Shown here piece by piece: positions 17,451 through 25,893 of a stretch of 64,000 bases of DNA. Every line of letters begins with the position of its first letter. Within the stretch, counting starts at the first letter, position 1. Made by a program: the position numbers and the translations under genes. This DNA is from an uncultured SAR86 cluster bacterium (GTDB lineage: Bacteria; Pseudomonadota; Gammaproteobacteria; Magnimaribacterales; D2472): contig CACBGD010000002.1 in the NCBI GenBank assembly GCA_902538705.1, positions 36,485 to 100,484 on the forward strand. The letters are read 5' to 3'. The notes below the pieces were generated by a model. That model ran no database searches. It saw only the letters and a program-made list of their open reading frames with translations, and was not told where the DNA came from.

Positions 17451-19397
17451 ATGAAATCACGTAAGATTCTGGTAACAAGCGCTTTGCCATATGCTAATGG
17501 CTCTATACATATTGGGCATGTTCTGGAATCTGTAATAACAGATATTTGGGTAAGATATCAAAAAATTAATGGTAATGAATGTCTTTATTTTTGTGCAGAT
17601 GATACACATGGAACACCAGTAATGCTGAAAGCCAAAGAACTTGGAATAGAACCTGAAGAACTAATAAGACGAATAAGAGAGGAACATATTAGAAGTTATT
17701 CAAAGTTTAATATCAATTTTGATAATTTTTATACTACTCATTCTGATGAGAATAAGGAATATGCTGAAAATATTTATAAAAAATGTAAAGAAGCAAACCT
17801 TATATTTAAGAAAGAAATTGAGCAATTTTATGATTCAGAGGAAGGTCTTTTCTTATCGGATAGATTTATTAAAGGTCAATGTCCAAAATGTGGAGCTAAG
17901 GATCAGTATGGTGATGGTTGTTCTGTATGTGGAACAACTTATTCGCCCGATGATCTTGTAAATCCGTATTCATCATTGTCAAATTCCAAATTAACAAAGA
18001 AAAAAACCGAACATGTATTTTTTGATTTGCCTCAAATGAAGGATTTTCTTGAGGATTATCTCAAAAACTTATCACTTCAAGATCCTATAAAGAATAAACT
18101 CAATGAGTGGATAGAGGATGGATTGAAACCCTGGGATATATCCCGAGATGCACCATACTTTGGGTTTGAAATACCAGATGAAAAAGATAAATTTTTTTAC
18201 GTTTGGCTTGATGCGCCGATTGGATATTTAGCTTCTGCAAGAAATTGGGCAGAAAATAATGACATAAATATAAAAGATTTATGGGATGAGGCATCTGACT
18301 TCGAAATTCATCATTTTATTGGGAAAGATATTGCTTACTTTCATGCCCTATTCTGGCCAGCTCTATTGAAGTCATCGAACATACGTTTGCCTGAATCAAT
18401 TAATGTTCATGGTTTTTTAACTATTAATAATGAGAAAATGTCTAAATCCAATGGTACCTTCATAAATGCTGATGATTTTGCTGAAAAATATGATGGTGAA
18501 TTACTCAGATATTATTTTGCTGATAAATTTAATAATTCTATAGACGATTTAGATTTTAATGAGGATGAATTTATTCAAAAAATTAACTCGGATATTGTTG
18601 GTAAATATTTAAATATTGCTAGCAGAGTATCAAAATTTATTGAGAAAAATAATAATAATCTCTCGGCAGCCATAGATGAAGGCTTTATTCAGAAAAATTT
18701 AACTAAAATTGATGAAATAAACAAACATTATGAGAACTTAAATCTTTCTAAATCTGTAAAGATTATTATGAAGATGGCTGATGAAGTTAACAAATATATT
18801 AATGAGAATGAGCCTTGGAAATCTAGTGAAGAGAAAGCAGTAGAAGTATCCACAACAGCAATCAACTGTTTTAGAGTTATCTCAATATTGCTGAGTCCTG
18901 TTTTACCTTCAATCACATCAAAAGCTTTGAATATGTTTAATGAAAGTTCTAATTATGATTTTAATAATATTAGGGATAACCTTGTAAATACTAGAATTAA
19001 TCCATATAAGCCCCTATTAAAAAGATTAGAAAAAGCTAAAATAAATGAGGAAATTGAAATGGAAAATTCAGATTTAATTAATATTAAAGATTTTGCAAAG
19101 GTTGAGCTTCGTGTAGCCAAAATTGTTAAAGCTGAGGGAATAGAGGAAGCTGATAAACTTATAAAATTACATCTTGATGTGGGTGATCTTGGTCAAAGAA
19201 CTGTTTTTGCTGGCATAAAAAGCGCGTATGATCCTGAGAATCTAAATGGAAGACATGTTGTATTAGTTGCAAATCTTGAACCAAGGAAAATGAAGTTTGG
19301 AGTATCGGAAGGAATGGTCTTAGCTTCGAGTGATGAGGGATCAATTTATTTAATATCACCAGATGAAGGTGCAAAACCAGGCCAGTTAGTTAAATAA
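17451..19397 (+). CDS. metG: Methionyl-tRNA synthetase
   Basis: Charges tRNA-Met. The class I HIGH motif is HIGH at residues 20-23 (ANGSIHIGHVLE), and KMSKSNG is near 328-334. A zinc-binding insertion has CPKCGAKDQYGDGCSVCG (about 144-161), with all four cysteines. A C-terminal tRNA-binding domain starts near 548 (KVELRVAKIVKAEG), as in homodimeric enzymes. Length is 648 residues. The stop codon overlaps the next gene's ATG in TAATG. Confidence 0.96.
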   Translation: MKSRKILVTSALPYANGSIHIGHVLESVITDIWVRYQKINGNECLYFCADDTHGTPVMLKAKELGIEPEELIRRIREEHIRSYSKFNINFDNFYTTHSDENKEYAENIYKKCKEANLIFKKEIEQFYDSEEGLFLSDRFIKGQCPKCGAKDQYGDGCSVCGTTYSPDDLVNPYSSLSNSKLTKKKTEHVFFDLPQMKDFLEDYLKNLSLQDPIKNKLNEWIEDGLKPWDISRDAPYFGFEIPDEKDKFFYVWLDAPIGYLASARNWAENNDINIKDLWDEASDFEIHHFIGKDIAYFHALFWPALLKSSNIRLPESINVHGFLTINNEKMSKSNGTFINADDFAEKYDGELLRYYFADKFNNSIDDLDFNEDEFIQKINSDIVGKYLNIASRVSKFIEKNNNNLSAAIDEGFIQKNLTKIDEINKHYENLNLSKSVKIIMKMADEVNKYINENEPWKSSEEKAVEVSTTAINCFRVISILLSPVLPSITSKALNMFNESSNYDFNNIRDNLVNTRINPYKPLLKRLEKAKINEEIEMENSDLINIKDFAKVELRVAKIVKAEGIEEADKLIKLHLDVGDLGQRTVFAGIKSAYDPENLNGRHVVLVANLEPRKMKFGVSEGMVLASSDEGSIYLISPDEGAKPGQLVK

Positions 19398-20422
19398 TGA
19401 AAGAAACGGATATTTTAATAGTTGGAGCTGGACCTGTAGGACTTTTTACAGTTTTTGAAGCTGGTCTATTAGGATTAAATTGCACTCTGATTGATAATCT
19501 AGATAAGCCTGGTGGTCAATGTGCCGAACTCTATCCTGAAAAACCTATCTATGATATTCCAGGAGTCCCATTTCAGACTGCACAAGAACATGTTGATGCC
19601 CTATTAAAGCAGATAGAGCCTTTTGATTATGATCTAAATTTATCCCAAAGAGTTCAAACAATTTCTCAAGGTGATGATTTTTGGATGGTGGAAACCAATG
19701 AGGGCAATAAATTTAAAACTAAAAACATATTTATAGCAGCGGGTGCTGGATCATTTGAACCCAGAAGACCACCAAATATTGAGAATCCTGATTTATTTCT
19801 TAATAAAGGAGTAACTTATGCTGTTAGAAATATGGATCAATATAAAGACAAAGAAGTATTTATCTTTGGGGGCGGTGACTCTGCTCTAGATTGGACAGTT
19901 GAGTTAAGTAAAATTTCTTCTCACGTCAGTTTAGTTCATAGAAGAGATCAATTTAGAGGTGCATTTAAAACTGAACAAGAAATGAGGGACCTAGTTAAAA
20001 GTGGAAAAGTAAGCCTTTTCACACCTCATTTGATCAATGAAATAGTTGGAGATAAAAAAGTAACAGGTGTAAAACTTAAGAACTTCGAAACTTTAGAAAT
20101 ATCAGAACACAATGCTGATGAACTCCTATTCCTATTTGGTTTAAATAAAAAACTTGGTCCAATACTGGATTGGGAAATTGATTTAGAGGATAAAAAAATA
20201 TCTGTTAATACCACTACTTTTGAAACCTCAAAAAAAGGTATTTTTGCTGTAGGAGATATAAATCATTACGAAGGAAAGCTTGACCTTATATTATGCGGAT
20301 TCCATGAAACAACACTTGCTGTTCAGGAAGCTTTTAAAAGAATAAATCCTGGTGAAAGAGTTCCCTTTGGATATACAACCTCAAATAAAAAACTTCAAAA
20401 AAAACTTGGCGTAATTGATTGA
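19397..20422 (+). CDS. Ferredoxin/flavodoxin-NADP+ reductase, thioredoxin-reductase-like
   Basis: FAD flavoprotein of the YumC-type reductase family, moving electrons between NADPH and ferredoxin or flavodoxin. The FAD motif ILIVGAGPVGLF starts at residue 6, then PGGQCAELYPEKPIYDIPG, and the NADPH-binding IFGGGDSALDW near 155. The redox CxxC of true thioredoxin reductases is missing, which separates it from TrxB. AVGDINHYEGKLDLILCGFHE near the C-terminus is typical. Length is 341 residues. It overlaps metG by one base and rnt by four bases. Confidence 0.87.
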   Translation: MKETDILIVGAGPVGLFTVFEAGLLGLNCTLIDNLDKPGGQCAELYPEKPIYDIPGVPFQTAQEHVDALLKQIEPFDYDLNLSQRVQTISQGDDFWMVETNEGNKFKTKNIFIAAGAGSFEPRRPPNIENPDLFLNKGVTYAVRNMDQYKDKEVFIFGGGDSALDWTVELSKISSHVSLVHRRDQFRGAFKTEQEMRDLVKSGKVSLFTPHLINEIVGDKKVTGVKLKNFETLEISEHNADELLFLFGLNKKLGPILDWEIDLEDKKISVNTTTFETSKKGIFAVGDINHYEGKLDLILCGFHETTLAVQEAFKRINPGERVPFGYTTSNKKLQKKLGVID

Positions 20423-20994
20423 AAGAAAAGTTTAGAAAGTTCCTTCCGGTAGTTGTAGATATGGAAACTGGTGGTTTTGATCCAGTTAATGATGCCCTAT
20501 TAGAAATCGCCATTACTCTTATAGATTATGACAAAGAATTTCGAGTTGGCTCCACTCATAGGCATCACATAATTCCCTTTGAAGGTTTAAATGTTTCTGA
20601 GGAATCACTCGAATTTACCGGCATTGACCTGAATCATCCATTACGAAATGCTGTTGATGAAAAAGAAGCTTTAATAGATATTTTTAGCATCATCAATAAA
20701 CATAAGAATAAATATGAATGCAGTAGAGCTATTTTAGTTGGACATAATGCTCACTTCGATTTGGGTTTTTTAAATGAGTCTGTTAAAAGAAATAATATTA
20801 AAAGATCCCCTTTCCACCCCTTCTCAGTATTTGATACTGTTTCTATAGGTGGGATTTTTACTGGTCAGACTGTGCTTGCAAGAATTGCTAAAGAACTAGG
20901 CTTTGAATATGAAAATGAATTGGCACATTCAGCTTCTTACGATTCTGAAATAACAGCAAAAGTTTTTTGTAAAATCTTAAATAAAATAAATTAG
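20419..20994 (+). CDS. rnt: Ribonuclease T
   Basis: DEDD-family 3'-5' exoribonuclease that trims tRNA and other stable RNA ends. Exo I motif VVDMETGGF has Asp14 and Glu16, Exo II is HNAHFDLGF, and Exo III is HSASYDSE. The start is a TTG overlapping the upstream stop (TTGA). The next ATG (20461) would remove the catalytic Asp14, so the TTG start is well supported. Length is 191 residues. It converges with grxD, overlapping by four bases; rnt and grxD are neighbours in E. coli too. Confidence 0.92.
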   Translation: MKEKFRKFLPVVVDMETGGFDPVNDALLEIAITLIDYDKEFRVGSTHRHHIIPFEGLNVSEESLEFTGIDLNHPLRNAVDEKEALIDIFSIINKHKNKYECSRAILVGHNAHFDLGFLNESVKRNNIKRSPFHPFSVFDTVSIGGIFTGQTVLARIAKELGFEYENELAHSASYDSEITAKVFCKILNKIN

Positions 20995-21305
20995 TCTACT
21001 GCTTCATCAATGAGTTTTTGAAGATCGCCTGATTCATGCATTTGGGTAACTATGTCACAGCCTCCAATTAACTCACCAGAGATAAAAACTTGAGGAAAGG
21101 TTGGCCAATCAGTAACTGAAGGTAGCGTTGCTCTAACTTCTTGATTTTCTAAGATATCAACAAATGAAAATTGAGCCCCACAATCTATCAAAGCTTGGAC
21201 CGTTTTTGATGAAAATCCGCATCTTGGCTCATATGGTGTGCCCTTCATATAAATAAGCACAGGATTTTCTTTAATTTGTTGTTTTAGTTTTTCTTCTAGA
21301 CTCAT
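20991..21305 (-). CDS. grxD: Monothiol glutaredoxin, Grx4 type
   Basis: CGFS-type glutaredoxin that carries a [2Fe-2S] cluster and helps deliver it to target proteins. The motif PRCGFSSKTV has Cys29; WPTFPQVFISGELIGGCDIV follows. Length is 104 residues. Its start overlaps the pdxJ stop by four bases (ATGA). Confidence 0.94.
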   Translation of the reverse strand: MSLEEKLKQQIKENPVLIYMKGTPYEPRCGFSSKTVQALIDCGAQFSFVDILENQEVRATLPSVTDWPTFPQVFISGELIGGCDIVTQMHESGDLQKLIDEAVD

Positions 21306-22048
21306 CTAATTATTTTAATATATTGTGAAAGTATATTATCCAATCCATGGATAAGCGATTCAGTTATTATAGCGTGACCAATTGAAACTTCATCAATAAT
21401 ATTAAGATCAATTAAATCAGGAAGATTTTCTAAATTGAGATCATGACCCGCATTAAGTTTTAAATTATTGGATTTTGTATACTTAAAAATCTCATACATT
21501 TCTTCAATACATGAAACTCTTTCATCTTTATTTAATTGTGCATATGGCCCAGTATAAATTTCTACAGCATTTGCACCCATTTCCAAGGCATAGTTTACAG
21601 ACTCAATATTGGCATCAATAAACATGCTTACAAATTTACAATCTTCACGGAGTCTTCCTATAATTAATTTTAATTCATCATCATGTCCTCCCCTGAGCCA
21701 GCCATGATCAGAGGTTATTTGATCTTCTTTGTCTGGAACTAGTGTTGCTTGATAGGGTTTAATATCTGACACAAGATTTTCATACCCCCTAAATGATCCT
21801 CTTTCAATGTTAAATGGATTGCCCTCAATATTGAATTCAAGATTATTTTTTTTACATAAATTAGCTAAATCAATGACATCAGATGACAAGGCATGCCTCT
21901 CATCTGGTCTAGGATGAAGAGTTAAACCACAAATATCATGATTCATGCATGACTTAGCAAAATTAACCAATGAAGGATAGTCTGATCCTCTTGCATTTCT
22001 GAGCAGTGCAACTTTATTCAAGTTTATACTTAAATTTGTTTTATTCAT
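21302..22048 (-). CDS. pdxJ: Pyridoxine 5'-phosphate synthase
   Basis: Condenses 1-deoxyxylulose 5-phosphate with 3-amino-2-oxopropyl phosphate to form pyridoxine 5'-phosphate in the DXP-dependent B6 pathway. The opening SINLNKVALLRNARGSDYPS, then GLTLHPRPDERHA, FIDANIESVNYALEMGANAVEIYTG and AGHDLNLENL are family hallmarks. Length is 248 residues. It is coupled to grxD rather than to acpS or recO as in enteric bacteria. Confidence 0.94.
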   Translation of the reverse strand: MNKTNLSINLNKVALLRNARGSDYPSLVNFAKSCMNHDICGLTLHPRPDERHALSSDVIDLANLCKKNNLEFNIEGNPFNIERGSFRGYENLVSDIKPYQATLVPDKEDQITSDHGWLRGGHDDELKLIIGRLREDCKFVSMFIDANIESVNYALEMGANAVEIYTGPYAQLNKDERVSCIEEMYEIFKYTKSNNLKLNAGHDLNLENLPDLIDLNIIDEVSIGHAIITESLIHGLDNILSQYIKIIR

Positions 22049-22082
22049 AGAATCTATATTAATTATAACTAATATCTATGTT

Positions 22083-23420
22083 TTAACTAATATTTTCTTT
22101 TATTTCTGTGTGAGCTTCTCTTGAAATATTGTGTTTTGATAAAAGGTAGCTTGCAAGAAAAAAGCAGATAACTGGAATAAAATGATACATATATAAAAGA
22201 GTATTCTTGGTATATTCTGTATTATCTGAACCTAAGGTGATATCAAAACCTATGACACTCTCAAGAAATATATATGGGAAGGCTACAGCAAAGGTAAAAC
22301 CTACTTTAGTTAATGTTGTGTAGTATGCAAACATAGCTCCAGATTTATTAATGTCAGATTCTGCCTGCTCAGCATCTGAAACGTCAGCTATCATAGAAAT
22401 AATTAGTGGCGCTGCTCCAGAAAATGATATTCCATAAACTGCCAGAACAAAAAATAATACTCCTGCCTTTACTGTCTCGCTTGCATCAGCAATGAATAAA
22501 ACAACAAAAAACTGAAGTAGAAAAAGAATGCCTGCATATAGTAGACATAATGATGCAGCATAATGTTTTGTATATTTAAGACCAATATGTCTCCAAAAAA
22601 ATATTCCTATAACTGCAAATGTGAAGTTTACAAATATTGCTCTTGATGCATAATCACCGAGCTCAAGAATAGAGTCCATAAAGATTACAAATAACCCACC
22701 AGTTAAACTCTGGGCAAATGCAAGAAGTACACTTGCTAAAACAAGTCTATTTAAAGTTTTATTCTTAAAGAATCTCTTAAAAGATTTTAGTGGATTATCA
22801 TAATTTGAAGAAGTTCTCTTATCATCTAAGAAAAATAGACCAAGAAAAATTGTTAAAGGAATACCAATCAGAGCAAATATTCCAATTGCATTGATCTTTA
22901 AAAGAAATGATCCTTCATAAATCTCAATTACAGCAGGTATTGAAATTACAATTAACGTTGCGATTATCGCAATGATTTCTCTTAATGTTAATAATTTCGT
23001 TCTTTCATCATATTCTGGAGCTATAAATGATGCCCATGAGAGCTGAGCTATGTTAGCAAGGGTAAATCCACTATAAAGAGAAAATAAGGCAATAAATAAG
23101 TACCAACCACTAATGAATTCATCTTGAGGAAAAAAAAGAAAATATGCGCTAAGACATAACACAGGTAGCGATAAGAAAATCCAATGCTTATGCTTTCCAA
23201 ATCTAGATGGATATCTATCAACCAACGCGCCCATAATAGGATCAGTGAATACATCTATAATCCTTCCCGCAAAAAAAATTAACCCTACGAGGGAAAGACC
23301 AAGATTATAATTAGATGCATAAAATGGAAGGATGTAGACAAGGATAGGAATTCCAGTTACAGGAAATGGAAAAACTAATGATGAATATATAATCTTTTTA
23401 GTATTTTCTGAAATAACCAT
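22083..23420 (-). CDS. GPH-family cation:sugar symporter (MelB-like)
   Basis: Twelve-helix inner-membrane transporter of the glycoside-pentoside-hexuronide:cation family. The signature GRIIDVFTDPIMGALVDR followed by GKHKHWIF matches the loop 2-3 motif of MelB-like proteins. Length is 445 residues. The substrate is not readable. It lies 35 bp before pdxJ and faces the Trm112-like gene divergently. With the beta-glucan genes elsewhere in the window, a role in oligosaccharide uptake is possible but only inference. Confidence 0.82.
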   Translation of the reverse strand: MVISENTKKIIYSSLVFPFPVTGIPILVYILPFYASNYNLGLSLVGLIFFAGRIIDVFTDPIMGALVDRYPSRFGKHKHWIFLSLPVLCLSAYFLFFPQDEFISGWYLFIALFSLYSGFTLANIAQLSWASFIAPEYDERTKLLTLREIIAIIATLIVISIPAVIEIYEGSFLLKINAIGIFALIGIPLTIFLGLFFLDDKRTSSNYDNPLKSFKRFFKNKTLNRLVLASVLLAFAQSLTGGLFVIFMDSILELGDYASRAIFVNFTFAVIGIFFWRHIGLKYTKHYAASLCLLYAGILFLLQFFVVLFIADASETVKAGVLFFVLAVYGISFSGAAPLIISMIADVSDAEQAESDINKSGAMFAYYTTLTKVGFTFAVAFPYIFLESVIGFDITLGSDNTEYTKNTLLYMYHFIPVICFFLASYLLSKHNISREAHTEIKENIS

Positions 23421-23458
23421 TTGGATTAGAATACTATACTTATAATTAATCTTTTAAA

Positions 23459-23632
23459 ATGGCTAAATTAAATAAAAATCTACTAAATATTTTGGTCTGT
23501 CCTGTTTCTAAAGGAAAACTAATTTATGATGAAGAAAAAAATGAACTCATCTGTGAAGAATCTAAATTAGCTTATCCAATCATCGATGGTATTCCTGCGA
23601 TGCTTAAAGAAAAAGCTCGTAAGATTTCGTAA
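23459..23632 (+). CDS. Trm112/YcaR-like small protein
   Basis: This 57-residue gene starts with ATG at 23459 and resembles E. coli YcaR of the Trm112 family: LLNILVCPVSKGKL, then ELIC, then LAYPIIDGIPAML. Only two of the usual zinc-site cysteines remain (Cys14 and Cys32), so metal binding is doubtful. In many relatives the gene sits between lpxK and kdsB; here it stands alone between a divergent sugar transporter and tRNA-Arg. In other organisms Trm112 proteins activate methyltransferases; the role here is unknown. Confidence 0.85.
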   Translation: MAKLNKNLLNILVCPVSKGKLIYDEEKNELICEESKLAYPIIDGIPAMLKEKARKIS

Positions 23633-23742
23633 CATAAAATTTACAATACGTTTCAAAATCTACACCTAGAAGAAACACTAATTAGTAACCATTTATCTGT
23701 TGATTAGAAAGCTTCCCCTGTTTTACCTATTCGACGAGATAT

Positions 23743-23763
23743 AAGGAGCCGTAATGGCTCCTT
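23743..23763 (+). terminator. Intrinsic terminator before tRNA-Arg
   Basis: AAGGAGCC and GGCTCCTT form a perfect 8-bp stem around GTAAT, followed by TGTTTTATAATTT. It would end transcription of the Trm112-like gene. About 110 bp between that gene and the hairpin contain no recognised gene. A TATAAT (23769-23774) overlaps the T-rich tail and ends eight bases before the mature tRNA. Confidence 0.7.
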
Positions 23764-23782
23764 TGTTTTATAATTTAACTAT

Positions 23783-23860
23783 GCGCCTGTAGCTCAGTTG
23801 GATTAGAGTGCTTGGCTACGAACCAAGAGGTCGGAGGTTCGAATCCTTCCAGGCGCGCCA
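23783..23860 (+). tRNA. tRNA-Arg (anticodon ACG)
   Basis: A complete cloverleaf is visible: acceptor arms GCGCCTG and CAGGCGC, D-arm AGCTCAGTTGGATTAGAGT, anticodon stem CTTGG/CCAAG with loop CTACGAA giving ACG, T-arm GGAGGTTCGAATCCTTCC, and an encoded CCA. A34 should be converted to inosine by TadA, so the tRNA reads CGU, CGC and CGA. The acyltransferase stop codon on the opposite strand begins at the very next base. Confidence 0.97.
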
Positions 23861-24943
23861 TTAATCAGCAGAATTAGCGTACTGATTCAATAGAATGTTT
23901 TTTACTGCATCCGGTTGATCCTTTAACCTTTCTAAGAAGTATTCATTATCTTCAAGTCTTAAATCTTCGTTCACTATGGATAAAGCATCTTTATTTGTAG
24001 GATGGTTATGAAACTGATTAGATATTTTATTAGTTATTTGCTCAGCAACTACTTCATAAGAGTCTGATTCAAAATTCATTACATCTCCAATATTTAATAC
24101 CACTGACCCTTTAAATCCTGATATTCCTCTGGATATACTCTCAAGGTCTTCATTTTCTGTTTTTTTATAAAAGCCGTTTACTTCAGTCTCATAAATCTCT
24201 TTAGCTTTATTTAAATCATTTGGATCAAACTCATATGAGATAGATACTGGCACAACCTTCACATGATTAAAAAAATTAGAGACTGGTAATTCTTTTCTTT
24301 TAGAAAGGTGAATCATTTTTAAGATTGCTGGATCAGTAATATCTCTTCCATCCTTTGCTCTTCCCTCACGTTGAGCAATCCAGATAGACTCATTATCAAC
24401 TGTTAATTTATTGAAGATAAATTCTGAAACAAGATTTAGCGATCGATAGATTTCTCTTTTTGATGATCCAGATCTAGGTATTATAAAACTCTTATTAAGG
24501 CGCATAAGATCTGCAGCCCACTTTTGATTCATAAGATTACTTCCAACAGCTATGTTTACAGTAGAAAAATCATTTTTGTGAAGAGCAAGATTTAAAAATG
24601 CTGGATCTAAAGTTATGTCTCTGTGATTTGAAATAAATAGATAAGAAGTATTCTGTTGAAGTTTTTCCATTCCCTCATAAGTAAAACCACTTGATGAATC
24701 AGCTATGATCTTTTCCATAATCTTTTCATACATATTTTGATATTGTTGAATGGATTTAATTTTTTTTAGTCGTCTGTTGAGATAAAAAGACAGAAATAAT
24801 CCTAAAAAGGAATTAAAAAAACTATTGTGATGGCCTCTAGAATGCAAAAAGGCATTTATAACATTCTTATTGGATGCAAGCTCACGAAGTTTAGATTCAA
24901 CTTCGTGATCATAATAAGGTCTTATTTCTTCAAATTTATCCAA
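23861..24943 (-). CDS. PlsC-like glycerophospholipid acyltransferase
   Basis: Predicted acyltransferase of phospholipid synthesis or remodelling. The catalytic block SNHRDITLDPAFLN (about 104-117) has His followed by Asp residues, in an arrangement slightly different from the classical HX4D. The second block WIAQREGRAKDGRD (about 188-201) matches a PlsC subgroup annotated as 1-acylglycerol-3-phosphate acyltransferase. A hydrophobic segment lies near residues 45-58. Length is 360 residues. It diverges from the glycerophosphodiesterase gene with about 20-40 bp between them, suggesting a lipid-turnover pair. The acyl donor and acceptor cannot be read. Confidence 0.75.
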   Translation of the reverse strand: MDKFEEIRPYYDHEVESKLRELASNKNVINAFLHSRGHHNSFFNSFLGLFLSFYLNRRLKKIKSIQQYQNMYEKIMEKIIADSSSGFTYEGMEKLQQNTSYLFISNHRDITLDPAFLNLALHKNDFSTVNIAVGSNLMNQKWAADLMRLNKSFIIPRSGSSKREIYRSLNLVSEFIFNKLTVDNESIWIAQREGRAKDGRDITDPAILKMIHLSKRKELPVSNFFNHVKVVPVSISYEFDPNDLNKAKEIYETEVNGFYKKTENEDLESISRGISGFKGSVVLNIGDVMNFESDSYEVVAEQITNKISNQFHNHPTNKDALSIVNEDLRLEDNEYFLERLKDQPDAVKNILLNQYANSAD

Positions 24944-24980
24944 GCTGTATAATGATTTTTAAGTGTATTTTACAAAATAT

Positions 24981-25724
24981 ATGAAAGATTACCTAAATTA
25001 TGATGGTTTAGCTGTAATGGCTCACAGAGGTGGCTCTCTTGAGGCTCCTGAAAATACTATTGAATCTTTTAAATATTCTCTAGAAATTGGCTCAGATATC
25101 ATTGAAACCGATATTCAGCTAAGCTCTGATGGAGTTCCTTACATCTTTCATGATGATGACTTAAAAAGAATCCTAGGTATACATAAAAATTTTAATGAAC
25201 TTTTATCTTCTGAAATAGATGAATTAAATATTTTTGGTGATTATAAAATACCAACACTTGAGGAAACGTTAAAACAATTTCCTAATACTAGGTTTCAAAT
25301 TGATTTTAAGACAGATGAAGTAGTCGATCCTGCAATTGAGATAATTAATAAATTTCCACATATTAAAAAGAATTTATGTGTTGCAAGTTTTTCTAGTAGA
25401 AGACTACAAAACATTAAATCAAAACTTAGTGGCATAACTTATTCAATGGGTCCTCATGAAGTACTAAAGCTTCTTCTTAAAAGCTTTGGATTATATAGAA
25501 GTAAAGTTAATGGTGATTGTCTTCAAATACCAATATATAGATATGGAATAAAAATTGTTACAAAAAGATTCGTTGATTTTTGCAAACATGAAAATATCAA
25601 GATTTCTGTTTGGACCATTAATAGTATAGAAGAAATGAACTATCTAATTGACTTGAAAGTAGATGGAATAATAACAGATAAGCCTAAAGCTTTGATTGAT
25701 CTTCTTGCTTCAAAAAATACTTAA
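24981..25724 (+). CDS. Glycerophosphodiester phosphodiesterase
   Basis: Hydrolyses deacylated phospholipids to glycerol 3-phosphate and an alcohol. The GDPD core is clear: AHRGGSLEAPENT with the catalytic His-Arg pair, DIIETDIQLSSDG with metal-binding Glu/Asp, and YIFHDDDLKR. No signal peptide is present, so it is probably cytoplasmic (UgpQ-like). I chose the ATG at 24981. A GTG at 24963 would add six residues, but it lies only a few bases after the likely transcription start implied by TATAAT at 24948. It fits a theme of phosphate recovery from organic esters in this window. Confidence 0.85.
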   Translation: MKDYLNYDGLAVMAHRGGSLEAPENTIESFKYSLEIGSDIIETDIQLSSDGVPYIFHDDDLKRILGIHKNFNELLSSEIDELNIFGDYKIPTLEETLKQFPNTRFQIDFKTDEVVDPAIEIINKFPHIKKNLCVASFSSRRLQNIKSKLSGITYSMGPHEVLKLLLKSFGLYRSKVNGDCLQIPIYRYGIKIVTKRFVDFCKHENIKISVWTINSIEEMNYLIDLKVDGIITDKPKALIDLLASKNT

Positions 25725-25893
25725 CAAGAGCCTTTCTTGCAAAGTAATAAATTGGAAGAATAATAATTGAACAAATTAGTATTTCTACTCCAATACTGTA
25801 ATCGATAAGCGATCTTATAAATCTTGCAACAAATAGACTGACTAGACCCATTAGTGAATAAAAGATTATTGAATTTTTACTAAATAATTTCAT
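25684..25893 (-). CDS. Small two-helix membrane protein
   Basis: Hypothetical protein of about 69 residues with two hydrophobic segments (starting IIFYSLMGLVSLFVA and VEILICSIIILPIYY) and a basic C-terminus. The ATG at 25893 lies 14 bases inside the end of the upstream MFS gene, consistent with coupling. A TTG five codons earlier is an alternative start. Its 3' end overlaps the phosphodiesterase gene by 41 bp in convergent orientation. I do not recognise a family. Confidence 0.55.
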   Translation of the reverse strand: MKLFSKNSIIFYSLMGLVSLFVARFIRSLIDYSIGVEILICSIIILPIYYFARKALVKYFLKQEDQSKL

